NCBI GenBank assembly: GCA_022709775.1
Contig: JAKLIE010000028.1
Location: forward strand, 1-9,876
From: Pseudomonadota bacterium
GTDB taxonomy: Bacteria > Pseudomonadota > Gammaproteobacteria > Burkholderiales > Casimicrobiaceae
Length of the DNA: 9,876 bases
Direction: 5' to 3'
The notes under the pieces are model-generated. The model had not been told where the DNA came from. It saw only the letters and a list, made by a program, of their open reading frames with translations, and searched no databases. Below are positions 1 to 6,913 of the stretch, piece by piece. The translations under genes were made by a program, and so were the position numbers. Each line of letters opens with the position of its first letter. Positions within the stretch are counted from its first letter, which is position 1.

Positions 1-91
1 CAACGCGGAGCTCGGCACGACGCTGCTCGAGCCCCACCCGTCGTGGATGACGCGGATCGCGGCCGAGTGGGAGCGCCGGTACACGAAGTGA
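1..91 (+). CDS. ynjB: C-terminal end of a probable YnjB-like ABC transporter substrate-binding protein (partial)
   Basis: Only the last 29 codons are in the window; the reading frame begins at base 2 and ends at the TGA at 89-91. The visible tail contains EPHPSWM and EWERRY, an amphipathic, charged end plausible for a periplasmic binding protein. The call rests mainly on context: the next two genes are a fused YnjC-like permease and a YnjD-like ATPase, and in ynjBCD operons the binding protein comes first. If so, it would capture an unknown substrate in the periplasm and hand it to the permease. Its stop codon overlaps the GTG start of the permease gene (GTGA, 88-91), a sign of translational coupling. 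Too little is present to check domains, so another protein type cannot be excluded. Confidence 0.6.
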   Translation, partial: NAELGTTLLEPHPSWMTRIAAEWERRYTK

Positions 92-1785
92 ACGCGGGAC
101 GAGCCGGCGCGCTTGCCTGGGCGCCGTCGCTCACGGTCGCGACGTTCGCCCTTCCGATCGCCGCGGGGCTCGCCGGCACGATCGCGCCGGCGTTCGGCTA
201 CCTGCCCGCGATCGGCGGCGGCGGCTTCACGCTCGACGCGTGGCGCGAGCTCGCCGCGTGGCCGGGTTTCGCGACGAGCCTCGAGCTCACGATCACGACG
301 GGATTCGCCGCGACGATCGTCTCGGCCCTGCTCGCGTTCGGCTTCTGCGCGTGGGCCGCGGGGCGCGCGTGGGGACCGCGCGCCGCGGCCTGGCTCGCGC
401 CGATCCTCGCGACGCCGCACTCGGCGTTCGCGATCGGCCTGGCATTCGTGATCGCGCCGTCGGGATGGATCGCGCGCATCCTCTCGCCGTGGCTCACCGG
501 CTTCGACGTGCCGCCCGACGTCGCGACGGTCGGCCATCCGTCCGGCGCCGCGCTCGTGCTCGGCCTCGTCGTCAAGGAGGTCCCGTACCTCGTGCTGATG
601 ACGACGGCCGCGCTCGCGCAAGTGCGTTCGCGCGAGCACCTGGCGCTCGCGCGCTCGCTCGGCTACGGCTCGCGCGAGGCGTGGGTGCGCGCGGTGCTGC
701 CCCAGATCTGGCGCCAGGTGCGGCTGCCGGTGCTCGCGGTGCTCGCGTATTCGCTGTCGGTCGTCGACGTCGCGCTGATCCTCGCGCCGGGCAATCCGCC
801 GACGCTCGCGGTGCTGGTGGTGCGCTGGCTCGCCGATGCCGACGTCAGGATGTGGTTTCCCGCCGCCGCCGCGGCAACGCTCGTGCTCGTCGTCGTCGCG
901 GCGTCGATCGTCGCCTGGCTCGCGCTCGAGCGCCTCGTCGCGGCTGCCGGAGCGCGCATCGTCGCGCGCGGACGACGCAGGACCGCACTGACGCCGCTCA
1001 TCGGTGGAGCGGCGGCGACCGTGGCCGCCCTCGGCGCGCTGGCGTGCGCGGCGACGGGGGGCATGGCGCTCTGGTCGGTCGCGACGCAGTGGCGCTTTCC
1101 CGACGCGTTCCCGGCCGGCATCGCGCTCGATGGATGGGTGCGACGCGCCGGCGACCTCGCTGCTCCGGCGTGGAACACGATCGTCGTGGGCGCGCTCGCG
1201 ACGCTCGTCGCGCTCGCGCTGTCGCTCGCCTGCCTCGAGGCGGAGCAGCGTCGCCCTCGCGCCGGCCCGCCGCCGGCGCTCTCGCTCCTTTACCTGCCGC
1301 TGCTCGTGCCGCAGGTCGCCTTCCTGTTCGGCGCGCAGGTGCTGCTCGTGCGCGGCAACGCCGACGGCACGCTCGCTGCGGTCGCGTGGGCGCACCTGAT
1401 CTACGTGCTGCCGTACCTGTTCCTGTCGCTCGCCGATTCGTGGCGCGCGCTCGACCCGCGCTACGCGCGCACCGCGGCGAGCCTCGGGGCGTCGCCGCTG
1501 CGCGTGTTCGCTGCCGTGAAGCTGCCCCTCCTCGCGAAGCCGCTGGCGATCGCGTGCGCGGTCGCCTTCTCGGTGAGCGCGGGTCTCTACCTGCCGACGC
1601 TGTTCGCGGGCAACGGGCTCGTCCCGACGCTGACGACCGAGGCGGTCACGCTCGCGGCGGGCGCGGACCGCCGCGTGATCGGCGCATGGGCGTTCGTGCA
1701 GGCGCTCGTGCCGCTCGTCGTCTACGCGCTCGCCGTGCTGCTGCCGGGTCGATGGGGCGCGGCCCGGGCCGGGGGCGCGACGTGA
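88..1785 (+). CDS. ynjC: Fused two-domain ABC transporter permease, YnjC-like
   Basis: A 565-residue inner-membrane protein with about twelve hydrophobic segments, built as two tandem binding-protein-dependent permease domains. Each half carries an EAA-type cytoplasmic loop that docks on the ATPase: about residues 183-210 (LALARSLGYGS, then VLPQI) and about 459-487 (ARTAASLGASP, then KLPLL). Both keep the central glycine and the later proline. Single-chain double permeases occur in the YnjC, ThiP and FbpB groups; the partner ATPase makes YnjC the best fit, with E. coli YnjC slightly shorter. I chose the GTG at 88 because it overlaps the upstream stop as GTGA. A GTG at 43 is also in frame but would add 15 residues lying over the upstream gene. 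No strong ribosome-binding site precedes it, consistent with coupling. Its end overlaps the ATPase start by four bases. The substrate is unknown. Confidence 0.85.
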   Translation: MNAGRAGALAWAPSLTVATFALPIAAGLAGTIAPAFGYLPAIGGGGFTLDAWRELAAWPGFATSLELTITTGFAATIVSALLAFGFCAWAAGRAWGPRAAAWLAPILATPHSAFAIGLAFVIAPSGWIARILSPWLTGFDVPPDVATVGHPSGAALVLGLVVKEVPYLVLMTTAALAQVRSREHLALARSLGYGSREAWVRAVLPQIWRQVRLPVLAVLAYSLSVVDVALILAPGNPPTLAVLVVRWLADADVRMWFPAAAAATLVLVVVAASIVAWLALERLVAAAGARIVARGRRRTALTPLIGGAAATVAALGALACAATGGMALWSVATQWRFPDAFPAGIALDGWVRRAGDLAAPAWNTIVVGALATLVALALSLACLEAEQRRPRAGPPPALSLLYLPLLVPQVAFLFGAQVLLVRGNADGTLAAVAWAHLIYVLPYLFLSLADSWRALDPRYARTAASLGASPLRVFAAVKLPLLAKPLAIACAVAFSVSAGLYLPTLFAGNGLVPTLTTEAVTLAAGADRRVIGAWAFVQALVPLVVYALAVLLPGRWGAARAGGAT

Positions 1786-2447
1786 GCGGCGGCGCGCTCT
1801 CGCTCGTCGGCGTGCGCATCGCGCTCGCCGGTCGCGCCCTGGTCGACGGCCTCGATCTCGTCGTCGGCGCGGGCGAATGCGTGACGCTGATGGGGCCGTC
1901 CGGCTGCGGCAAGTCGACGCTGCTCGCCTATGTCGCGGGCTCGATCGGCCCGCCGTTCGCTGCGGCGGGCCGAGTACTCGTCGGCGGCGACGACGTGACG
2001 GCGTGGCCGCCCGAACGCCGCCGCATCGGCATCCTGTTCCAGGACGACCTCCTCTTTCCGCATCTGTCGGTGGGCGGCAACCTGGCCTTCGCGCTGCACG
2101 AGCGGGTGCGGGGGCGCCTCGAGCGGCGGGCCCGGATCGACGCCGCGCTCGCCGAGGCGGACCTCGCCGGGTTCGCCGACCGGGATCCGGCGACGCTCTC
2201 GGGCGGCCAGCGCGCGCGCGTGGCGCTCATGCGCACGCTGCTCGCCGAACCGCGCGCGCTGCTCCTCGACGAGCCGTTCAACAAGCTCGATGCCCAGTTG
2301 CGGGACGGCGTGCGGCGGTTCGTGTTCGACCACGCGCTCGAGCGCGCGATCCCGATCCTGCTCGTCACGCACGACGAGGCGGACGCGCGCGCGGCAGGCG
2401 GCCGGGTATTGCGCTTCGGGGACGGCGGGACGCTGCGCGACCGGTGA
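1782..2447 (+). CDS. ynjD: ABC transporter ATP-binding protein, YnjD-like
   Basis: A 221-residue cytoplasmic ATPase that would power the fused permease encoded just upstream. All nucleotide-binding motifs are present: Walker A GPSGCGKST (38-46), Q-loop glutamine 87 in ILFQDD, signature LSGGQRARVAL (139-149), Walker B ALLLDEP (159-165) and switch histidine 197 in VTHDEAD. The FNKLD stretch (166-170) after Walker B is where most relatives have FSALD, and I associate the variant with YnjD-type ATPases. The protein is short, with no C-terminal regulatory domain such as in MalK or PotA. The GTG start at 1782 overlaps the permease stop (GTGA), and GGGGG at 1771-1775 lies six bases upstream as a ribosome-binding site. 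The same frame stays open far upstream within the permease gene, but that is a GC-rich shadow, not an extension. Confidence 0.9.
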   Translation: MSGGALSLVGVRIALAGRALVDGLDLVVGAGECVTLMGPSGCGKSTLLAYVAGSIGPPFAAAGRVLVGGDDVTAWPPERRRIGILFQDDLLFPHLSVGGNLAFALHERVRGRLERRARIDAALAEADLAGFADRDPATLSGGQRARVALMRTLLAEPRALLLDEPFNKLDAQLRDGVRRFVFDHALERAIPILLVTHDEADARAAGGRVLRFGDGGTLRDR

Positions 2448-2477
2448 AGCTCGGCGCAGCCCGCGCGCGCCGTGAGG

Positions 2478-3164
2478 TCAGGCAGAGATTCCCTGGCGGA
2501 CCCCGATCCGCACGCGCAACGCGCGCACCGCCGAACCGGGCGTCGTCAGGACAGGTGCCCCGGTCGCGCGCGAGACCGCGTCCGCCGCGCGCGCGAGGCT
2601 GAACTGGGAGAGCGCGACCGCGTCGACCGGCATCGTGACGGCGCGCGCGACGGCGTCGGCCGCGAGCCGGTCGTGCGCGTCGCCATCGCCCCGGTCGAGC
2701 GCGTCCATCGCCCCCTCGACCATCACCGGCACGATCTCGACGTCGCCGGGAAACTCGGCAGGCATCGAAGCGAGCGTCGGCGCGAACGTGGCGACCAGCG
2801 CGACCCGGCGCCCGCCCGCGCGAGCGAGCGCGACCGCGTCGTCGATCATCGCCTCGTTGGGCTTCAGCACCGGCCTGTCGGGCCAGCGACTCGCGACCGC
2901 GTCGATGCACGGCCCGAACGCCGAGCACGTGAACAGGATGGCGGCGGCGCCCGTGCCGAACACGTAATCGGCGAGCGCGAGAAAGCGCCCGGTCATGCGC
3001 TCGTCGAGGCCCGAGGGACTCGCCGCGAGGTCGGCCGACAGGCTGTCGTCGAGCAGGTTCATGCGCTTCGCGTCGGGCCACGCGCGCGCGAGCTCGGTGT
3101 TGATCGGCGCGATCGAATGCGCGAGCGCGTGGATGAGCGCTATGCGGACGTCGGCGTCAGCCAT
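2478..3164 (-). CDS. Asp/Glu/hydantoin racemase superfamily protein with a single catalytic cysteine
   Basis: A 228-residue cytoplasmic protein of the Asp/Glu racemase superfamily, which includes aspartate, glutamate and hydantoin racemases, maleate isomerase and arylmalonate decarboxylase. The N-terminal IALIHAL strand, the FTCSAFGPC segment with Cys80, the NEAMIDDAV helix (103-111) and the GRRVALVATFAPT strand (118-130) fit the two-lobed fold. Two-base racemases use a second cysteine in the other lobe; here that region reads LSQFSLARA (185-193), with no cysteine. It may therefore be a lyase, an isomerase or a divergent racemase, and the substrate cannot be read from sequence. Its ATG overlaps the end of the TRAP permease gene by eight bases (ATGGCTGA), and no Shine-Dalgarno sequence is visible, so translation is probably coupled. 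It is the last gene of the minus-strand operon. Confidence 0.82.
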   Translation of the reverse strand: MADADVRIALIHALAHSIAPINTELARAWPDAKRMNLLDDSLSADLAASPSGLDERMTGRFLALADYVFGTGAAAILFTCSAFGPCIDAVASRWPDRPVLKPNEAMIDDAVALARAGGRRVALVATFAPTLASMPAEFPGDVEIVPVMVEGAMDALDRGDGDAHDRLAADAVARAVTMPVDAVALSQFSLARAADAVSRATGAPVLTTPGSAVRALRVRIGVRQGISA

Positions 3165-5742
3165 GCGCGGGTGCGGCCGGCGCGGGCGTCATCCGGCGCC
3201 CCTGCGACCACCAGACGAGCGCGACCAGCGCGAGCGCGGGCAGGTAGAACCAGTGGGGCGACGCACGGTCCGACGGCACCTCGACGCGCGCGACGTCCCA
3301 GCCCTGCTCGAACCCGGACTTCCGCGCGCGCGAGCCGAACTTGACGCCGGAGACCTTGAGCGAATCGCCGAGACCCGCGAGCGTCAGGCCCGCCTCGGCA
3401 AGCCGCTTGCGCCCGTCGTCGCCGGCGGCGCCGAGCTTCAGCGCGACCGTCTTCGTCACGTCGTCGCCTTCGATCGTCTGCCCCGCGATCACCATCACGA
3501 GTCGCCCGCCCGCCGGCAGGTCGCGCGCGACGTCGTAGGCCTTCGATGCGGGGAGGTGCGTGTACTCGGGCGCCACGAAGTCCATGAAGAAGTCGGGGCG
3601 AAACAGCAGCACGCAGGCGAGCGCGAGCACGACCGCTTCCCAGAGGCGGCAGCGGACGCGGAACCAGTTCATCGTGACCGCCGCGAAGACGAGCATCGCG
3701 AGCGTCGATGCGCCCACGACGACGACGAGCTCGCCGACGCTGTCGACGTCGATGAGCAGCAGCGCCGGATTGAAGATCCATATGAAGGGCAGGATGACGG
3801 TGCGCAGCGCGTAGATCGCACCCTGGATGCCGGTCGCGATGGCATCCTCGCCCGAGATCGCCGCCGCCGCGAACGTCGCGAGGCCCACCGGCGGCGTGAT
3901 GTCGCCCATGATCCCGTAGTAGAAGACGAACAGGTGCACGGCGATGAGGGGAATGATGAGGCCGGCCTGCGCGCCCAGCTCGACGACGACCGGCGCCATC
4001 AGCGTGGCGACGAGCACGTAGTTCGCGGTCGTCGGCACGCCGAGTCCCAGGATCAGGCACACGAACGCGATGAACAGCAGCATCACGATCACGTTGCCCT
4101 GCGAGACGAGCTCGACGAACTCCGTCATCCTGAGGCCGAGGCCCGTGAGCGTGATCGCGCCGACGACGACGCCCGCCGTCGCCGTCGCGACGCCGATGCC
4201 GATCATGTTGCGCGATCCGTCGCCGAGACCGTGCACCACGTCCCGGAAGCCCGTGATCCACGTGCCGTGCGCCGGCATGCCGCGGAACGCGGCGATGAGC
4301 GGCCGCTGGGTCACCATGAGGGCGATCAACGCGACGATCGCCCAGAACGCCGAGAGGGACGGCGACATCTCCTCGACCATCAGGCACCAGATCAGCATGC
4401 CGATCGGCAGCAGGAAGTGCAGCCCGGCCTTGACCGCGGGCCAGGTCTCGAGCGCTCGCGGCTGCTCGATGTCGATGTCTTCGGGCAGGTCCGGGCACTT
4501 CGCGGCCATCCACGCGGCGCCCACGTAGAGTGCCGCGACGACGGCGCCGGCGACGTAGGCCGCGGCGCCGCCGAACGCGGCCTTCACGCCGGCGAGCAGG
4601 TAGTAGAGCGCGCCGACGACGACTATCGTGCCCGAGATGCCGAGCCCGGTGCGGATCGCCGCGTCCCTGAAGCCGCGCGGGTGGCGCTGCAGGATCGGCT
4701 GCATCCCGAGCTTCAGCGCCTCGAGGTGCACGATGTAGAAGAGGCCGATGTACGAGAGCGTCGCGGGCAGGATCGCGTTGCGGACGATCTCCGAGTAGGG
4801 AACGCCGACGTATTCGACCATCAGGAACGCGGCCGCGCCCATCACCGGCGGCATGATCTGGCCGTTCACCGACGACATCGTCTCGATCGCGCCGGCCTTG
4901 ACGCCGCCGTAGCCGGCCTTCTTCATCAGCGGGATCGTGAAGATGCCGCCGGACACGACGTTGCTCACCGACGAGCCCGAAATCATGCCGTTCAGCGCCG
5001 ACGAGACGACGGCGACCTTCGCCGGCCCGCCGCGCAGGTGGCCGAGCGCGGCGAAGCTCACCTGCATCATGTAGTTGCCGCCCCCGGCGCGGTCCAGCAG
5101 CGTGCCGAACAGCACGTAGACGAAGATGGTGCCGGTCGACACGCCGAGCGCGATGCCGAACACGCCCTCGGTCGTGAGCCACATGTGCGACAGCAGGCGA
5201 TTGAGCGACGCGCCCTTGTGCTGGAGCACTTCCGGCAGCAGGGGACCTCCCATGCTGTAGGCGATGAACAGCGCGGCGAGCAGCGCCATCGGCCAGCCGA
5301 CCGAGCGGCGCGTCGCCTCGAGCAGCAGCACGAGACCCGTCGTCGCGACGACGATGTCCGCCGCCGTCGGCTGGCCGGGCCGCGTCGCGAGCTCGCGGTA
5401 GAACAGCATCAGGTACGCGGCGGCGAACGCGCCGGCGAACGCGAACGCCCAGTCGACGATCGGCACCCGGTCGCGCGGCGAGCCCGCGAACGCGGGCCAG
5501 GCGAGGAACGCGAGGAACAGCGCGAACGCGAGGTGGATCGCGCGCGCCTCGGTATCGTTGAGGATGCCGATGCGCAGCGCGAACGGAAGCGGCGACGCGT
5601 ACCAGAGCTGGAACAGCGCCCAGGCGAGCGCGACGCCGAAGATCAGCGTCGCCGTCGGTCCGCCGGGCTTGCGCGCGCCGGTGTCCGCCTTCGCGACGAG
5701 CTCCTGCAGCTCGGCGGACGCCTTCTCGATGTCGGTCGTCAT
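3157..5742 (-). CDS. TRAP transporter fused permease (DctQ-DctM fusion) with C-terminal DUF3394-like domain
   Basis: An 861-residue inner-membrane protein of the TRAP 4TM/12TM fusion type that pairs with TAXI receptors for ion-driven uptake. The N-terminal part (about 30-220) has the small-subunit-like helices. The DctM part follows, with the diagnostic run SALNGMISGSSVSNVV (248-263), then GQIMPPVMGAAAFL and, later, GLGVPTTANYVLVATLMAP. After about residue 720 comes a soluble stretch ending in KFGSRARKSGF (801-811), resembling the DUF3394 or PDZ-like module found at the end of many of these fusions, and then a last membrane segment (WFYLPALALVALVWW). The ATG at 5742 is chosen because the homologous region begins soon after it (TTDIEKASAEL); the ribosome-binding site is weak. 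The matching TAXI receptor lies 154 bases upstream and the racemase-family gene overlaps its 3' end. The exact substrate is unknown. Confidence 0.93.
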   Translation of the reverse strand: MTTDIEKASAELQELVAKADTGARKPGGPTATLIFGVALAWALFQLWYASPLPFALRIGILNDTEARAIHLAFALFLAFLAWPAFAGSPRDRVPIVDWAFAFAGAFAAAYLMLFYRELATRPGQPTAADIVVATTGLVLLLEATRRSVGWPMALLAALFIAYSMGGPLLPEVLQHKGASLNRLLSHMWLTTEGVFGIALGVSTGTIFVYVLFGTLLDRAGGGNYMMQVSFAALGHLRGGPAKVAVVSSALNGMISGSSVSNVVSGGIFTIPLMKKAGYGGVKAGAIETMSSVNGQIMPPVMGAAAFLMVEYVGVPYSEIVRNAILPATLSYIGLFYIVHLEALKLGMQPILQRHPRGFRDAAIRTGLGISGTIVVVGALYYLLAGVKAAFGGAAAYVAGAVVAALYVGAAWMAAKCPDLPEDIDIEQPRALETWPAVKAGLHFLLPIGMLIWCLMVEEMSPSLSAFWAIVALIALMVTQRPLIAAFRGMPAHGTWITGFRDVVHGLGDGSRNMIGIGVATATAGVVVGAITLTGLGLRMTEFVELVSQGNVIVMLLFIAFVCLILGLGVPTTANYVLVATLMAPVVVELGAQAGLIIPLIAVHLFVFYYGIMGDITPPVGLATFAAAAISGEDAIATGIQGAIYALRTVILPFIWIFNPALLLIDVDSVGELVVVVGASTLAMLVFAAVTMNWFRVRCRLWEAVVLALACVLLFRPDFFMDFVAPEYTHLPASKAYDVARDLPAGGRLVMVIAGQTIEGDDVTKTVALKLGAAGDDGRKRLAEAGLTLAGLGDSLKVSGVKFGSRARKSGFEQGWDVARVEVPSDRASPHWFYLPALALVALVWWSQGRRMTPAPAAPAHG

Positions 5743-5775
5743 GATGAGCCCGGGGTGGACGGCGAACTCCGTTCC

Positions 5776-5803
5776 GGCGGCCTCCCTGGGCCGCCCTGCA
5801 GGG
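5776..5803 (-). promoter_or_regulatory. GC-rich hairpin upstream of the TRAP permease gene
   Basis: GGCGGCC (5776-5782) and GGCCGCC (5789-5795) are perfect inverted repeats around a six-base loop. The palindrome CCCTGCAGGG (5794-5803) overlaps the edge. It sits 34-61 bases before the permease ATG on the transcribed strand. There is no T-run, so it does not look like a classical terminator. It could block RNA decay or affect translation of the permease, but the role is inferred. Confidence 0.45.
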
Positions 5804-5844
5804 TCGTGGCCATCGCGTGTCGGCCGCCGCGGACAGTCGCCTTG

Positions 5845-5883
5845 CCGTCGATCTCCGTGCGGACACCGAACGGGGATCGACGG
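5845..5883 (-). promoter_or_regulatory. Long near-perfect hairpin just downstream of the TAXI receptor gene
   Basis: A 39-base inverted repeat starting 13 bases beyond the receptor stop codon. The outer arms CCGTCGATC (5845-5853) and GATCGACGG (5875-5883) pair perfectly over nine bases. After one mismatch, CCGT (5855-5858) pairs with ACGG (5870-5873); after a second mismatch, CGG pairs with CCG around a three-base loop (5863-5865). That makes 16 pairs with two mismatches. No T-tract follows in the direction of transcription, so full rho-independent termination is unlikely. A stem here typically protects the upstream receptor message or reduces read-through into the permease, and that is my inference. 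Confidence 0.65.
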
Positions 5884-5896
5884 GCGGCTCGGTCCG

Positions 5897-6871
5897 TTAC
5901 TTGATCCAGCCCTTCTCGCGGTAGTAGCGCGCGGCGCCTTCGTGCAGAGGTGCGGAGTTGCCGTCCTTCACCATGCCTTCGGGCGTGAGGTACGCGAGCG
6001 CCGGGTGCAGCCTCTTGAACTCGTCGAAGTTGTCGAACACGGCCTTCACGACCGCGTACACGGTGTCGGCCGGCACCTTGCTCGACGTGACGACCGTGGC
6101 GAGCACGCCGTAGGTGACCGTCGGGTTCGGGTTGTTCGGATACAGGTTGCCGGCGATCGTCGCCTTCGCGTAGTACGGCTTGTCGGCGATCAGCTTGTCG
6201 ACGGCGGGCCCGGTGAGCGAAACGAGCTGCGCGCCGCACGAGGTCGTCGGGTCCTGGATGTTCGCGGACGGGTGACCGACGCCGTAGAAGAAGCCGTCGA
6301 TCTTGCCGTCGCACAGCGCGGGCCCGTGCTCGTCGGCCTTGAGCTCGGAGGCGAGCGAGAAGTCGCCCATCTTCCAGCCCAGCGCCACGAGCAGCTCCTC
6401 CATCGACGCGCGCGTGCCCGATCCCGGGTTGCCGACGTTGAAGCGCTTGCCCTTGAAGTCCGCGAACGACCTGACGTTCGCCTCCTTGCGCGCGACGACG
6501 GTGAACGGCTCGGGGTGCACCGAGAAGACGGAGCGCAGGTCGCCGTAGGCACCGCCGTCCTTGAACTGGGCCAGGCCCTTCGTCGCGTTGTACTGGACGT
6601 CGGACTGCGAGAAGCCCAGGTCGAGCTCGCCCGCCTTGATCGTGTTGACGTTGAACACGGAGCCGCCGGTCGACTCGACCGAGCAGCGGATGCCGTGCTT
6701 CGCGCGGTCCTTGTTGACGAGCCGGCAGATCGCGCCGCCGGCGGCATAGTAGACGCCGGTGACGCCTCCGGTGCCGATCGTGACGAACTTCTGCTGCGCG
6801 GACGCGGGAGCGCCGAACGCCGCGAGCGCGAGCGCGGCGGCGAGCGAGGCGGCGAGGGTGGTTCGCTTCAT
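5897..6871 (-). CDS. TAXI-family TRAP transporter solute-binding protein
   Basis: A 324-residue periplasmic receptor. A Sec signal peptide (1-25) has MKR at the N-terminus, an Ala/Leu-rich core and an ASA cleavage site before QQKF. The mature protein opens with the TAXI hallmark [18 protein letters not shown] (32-49), followed by GFSQSD and [18 protein letters not shown]. Four cysteines (49, 63, 187, 212) are spaced as two likely disulfide pairs, AIC/IRC and ALC/TSC. TAXI receptors bind small carboxylates; the Thermus thermophilus structure TTHA1157 held glutamate or glutamine. The start is secure: AAGGAGA (6877-6883 on the complement) lies five bases before the ATG, the best ribosome-binding site in the window. 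Its permease is the next gene, and the aminotransferase ends 42 bases upstream. The strong site plus the hairpin after the stop suggest higher expression than its neighbours. Confidence 0.95.
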   Translation of the reverse strand: MKRTTLAASLAAALALAAFGAPASAQQKFVTIGTGGVTGVYYAAGGAICRLVNKDRAKHGIRCSVESTGGSVFNVNTIKAGELDLGFSQSDVQYNATKGLAQFKDGGAYGDLRSVFSVHPEPFTVVARKEANVRSFADFKGKRFNVGNPGSGTRASMEELLVALGWKMGDFSLASELKADEHGPALCDGKIDGFFYGVGHPSANIQDPTTSCGAQLVSLTGPAVDKLIADKPYYAKATIAGNLYPNNPNPTVTYGVLATVVTSSKVPADTVYAVVKAVFDNFDEFKRLHPALAYLTPEGMVKDGNSAPLHEGAARYYREKGWIK

Positions 6872-6876
6872 CTTGT

Positions 6877-6885
6877 TCTCCTTCC
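6877..6885 (-). promoter_or_regulatory. Strong Shine-Dalgarno site of the TAXI receptor gene
   Basis: On the complement this reads GGAAGGAGA and ends five bases before the ATG. Other minus-strand genes in this operon have weak or no visible site, so this one probably sets a high translation rate for the receptor and fixes its start. Confidence 0.8.
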
Positions 6886-6913
6886 TTGCGGGTGGACGAC
6901 GACGTGCGGTGGC

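Noticed and set aside
240..2447. A 735-codon open frame that appears to fuse a long N-terminal extension to the ABC ATPase
   Set aside because: The part before 1782 is Arg/Ala-rich, without recognisable domains, and overlaps the well-supported permease gene in another frame. It is a GC-rich shadow.
5794..5803. CCCTGCAGGG palindrome as a recombination or attachment site
   Set aside because: Short palindromes are common in DNA this GC-rich, there is no integrase or target duplication, and it is explained as part of the hairpin region.
2995..5904. Very long plus-strand open frame opposite the TRAP permease
   Set aside because: The translation is dominated by Arg, Asp, Glu, His and Ala with no domain, as expected antisense to a high-GC gene. 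The minus strand encodes a clear TRAP permease.
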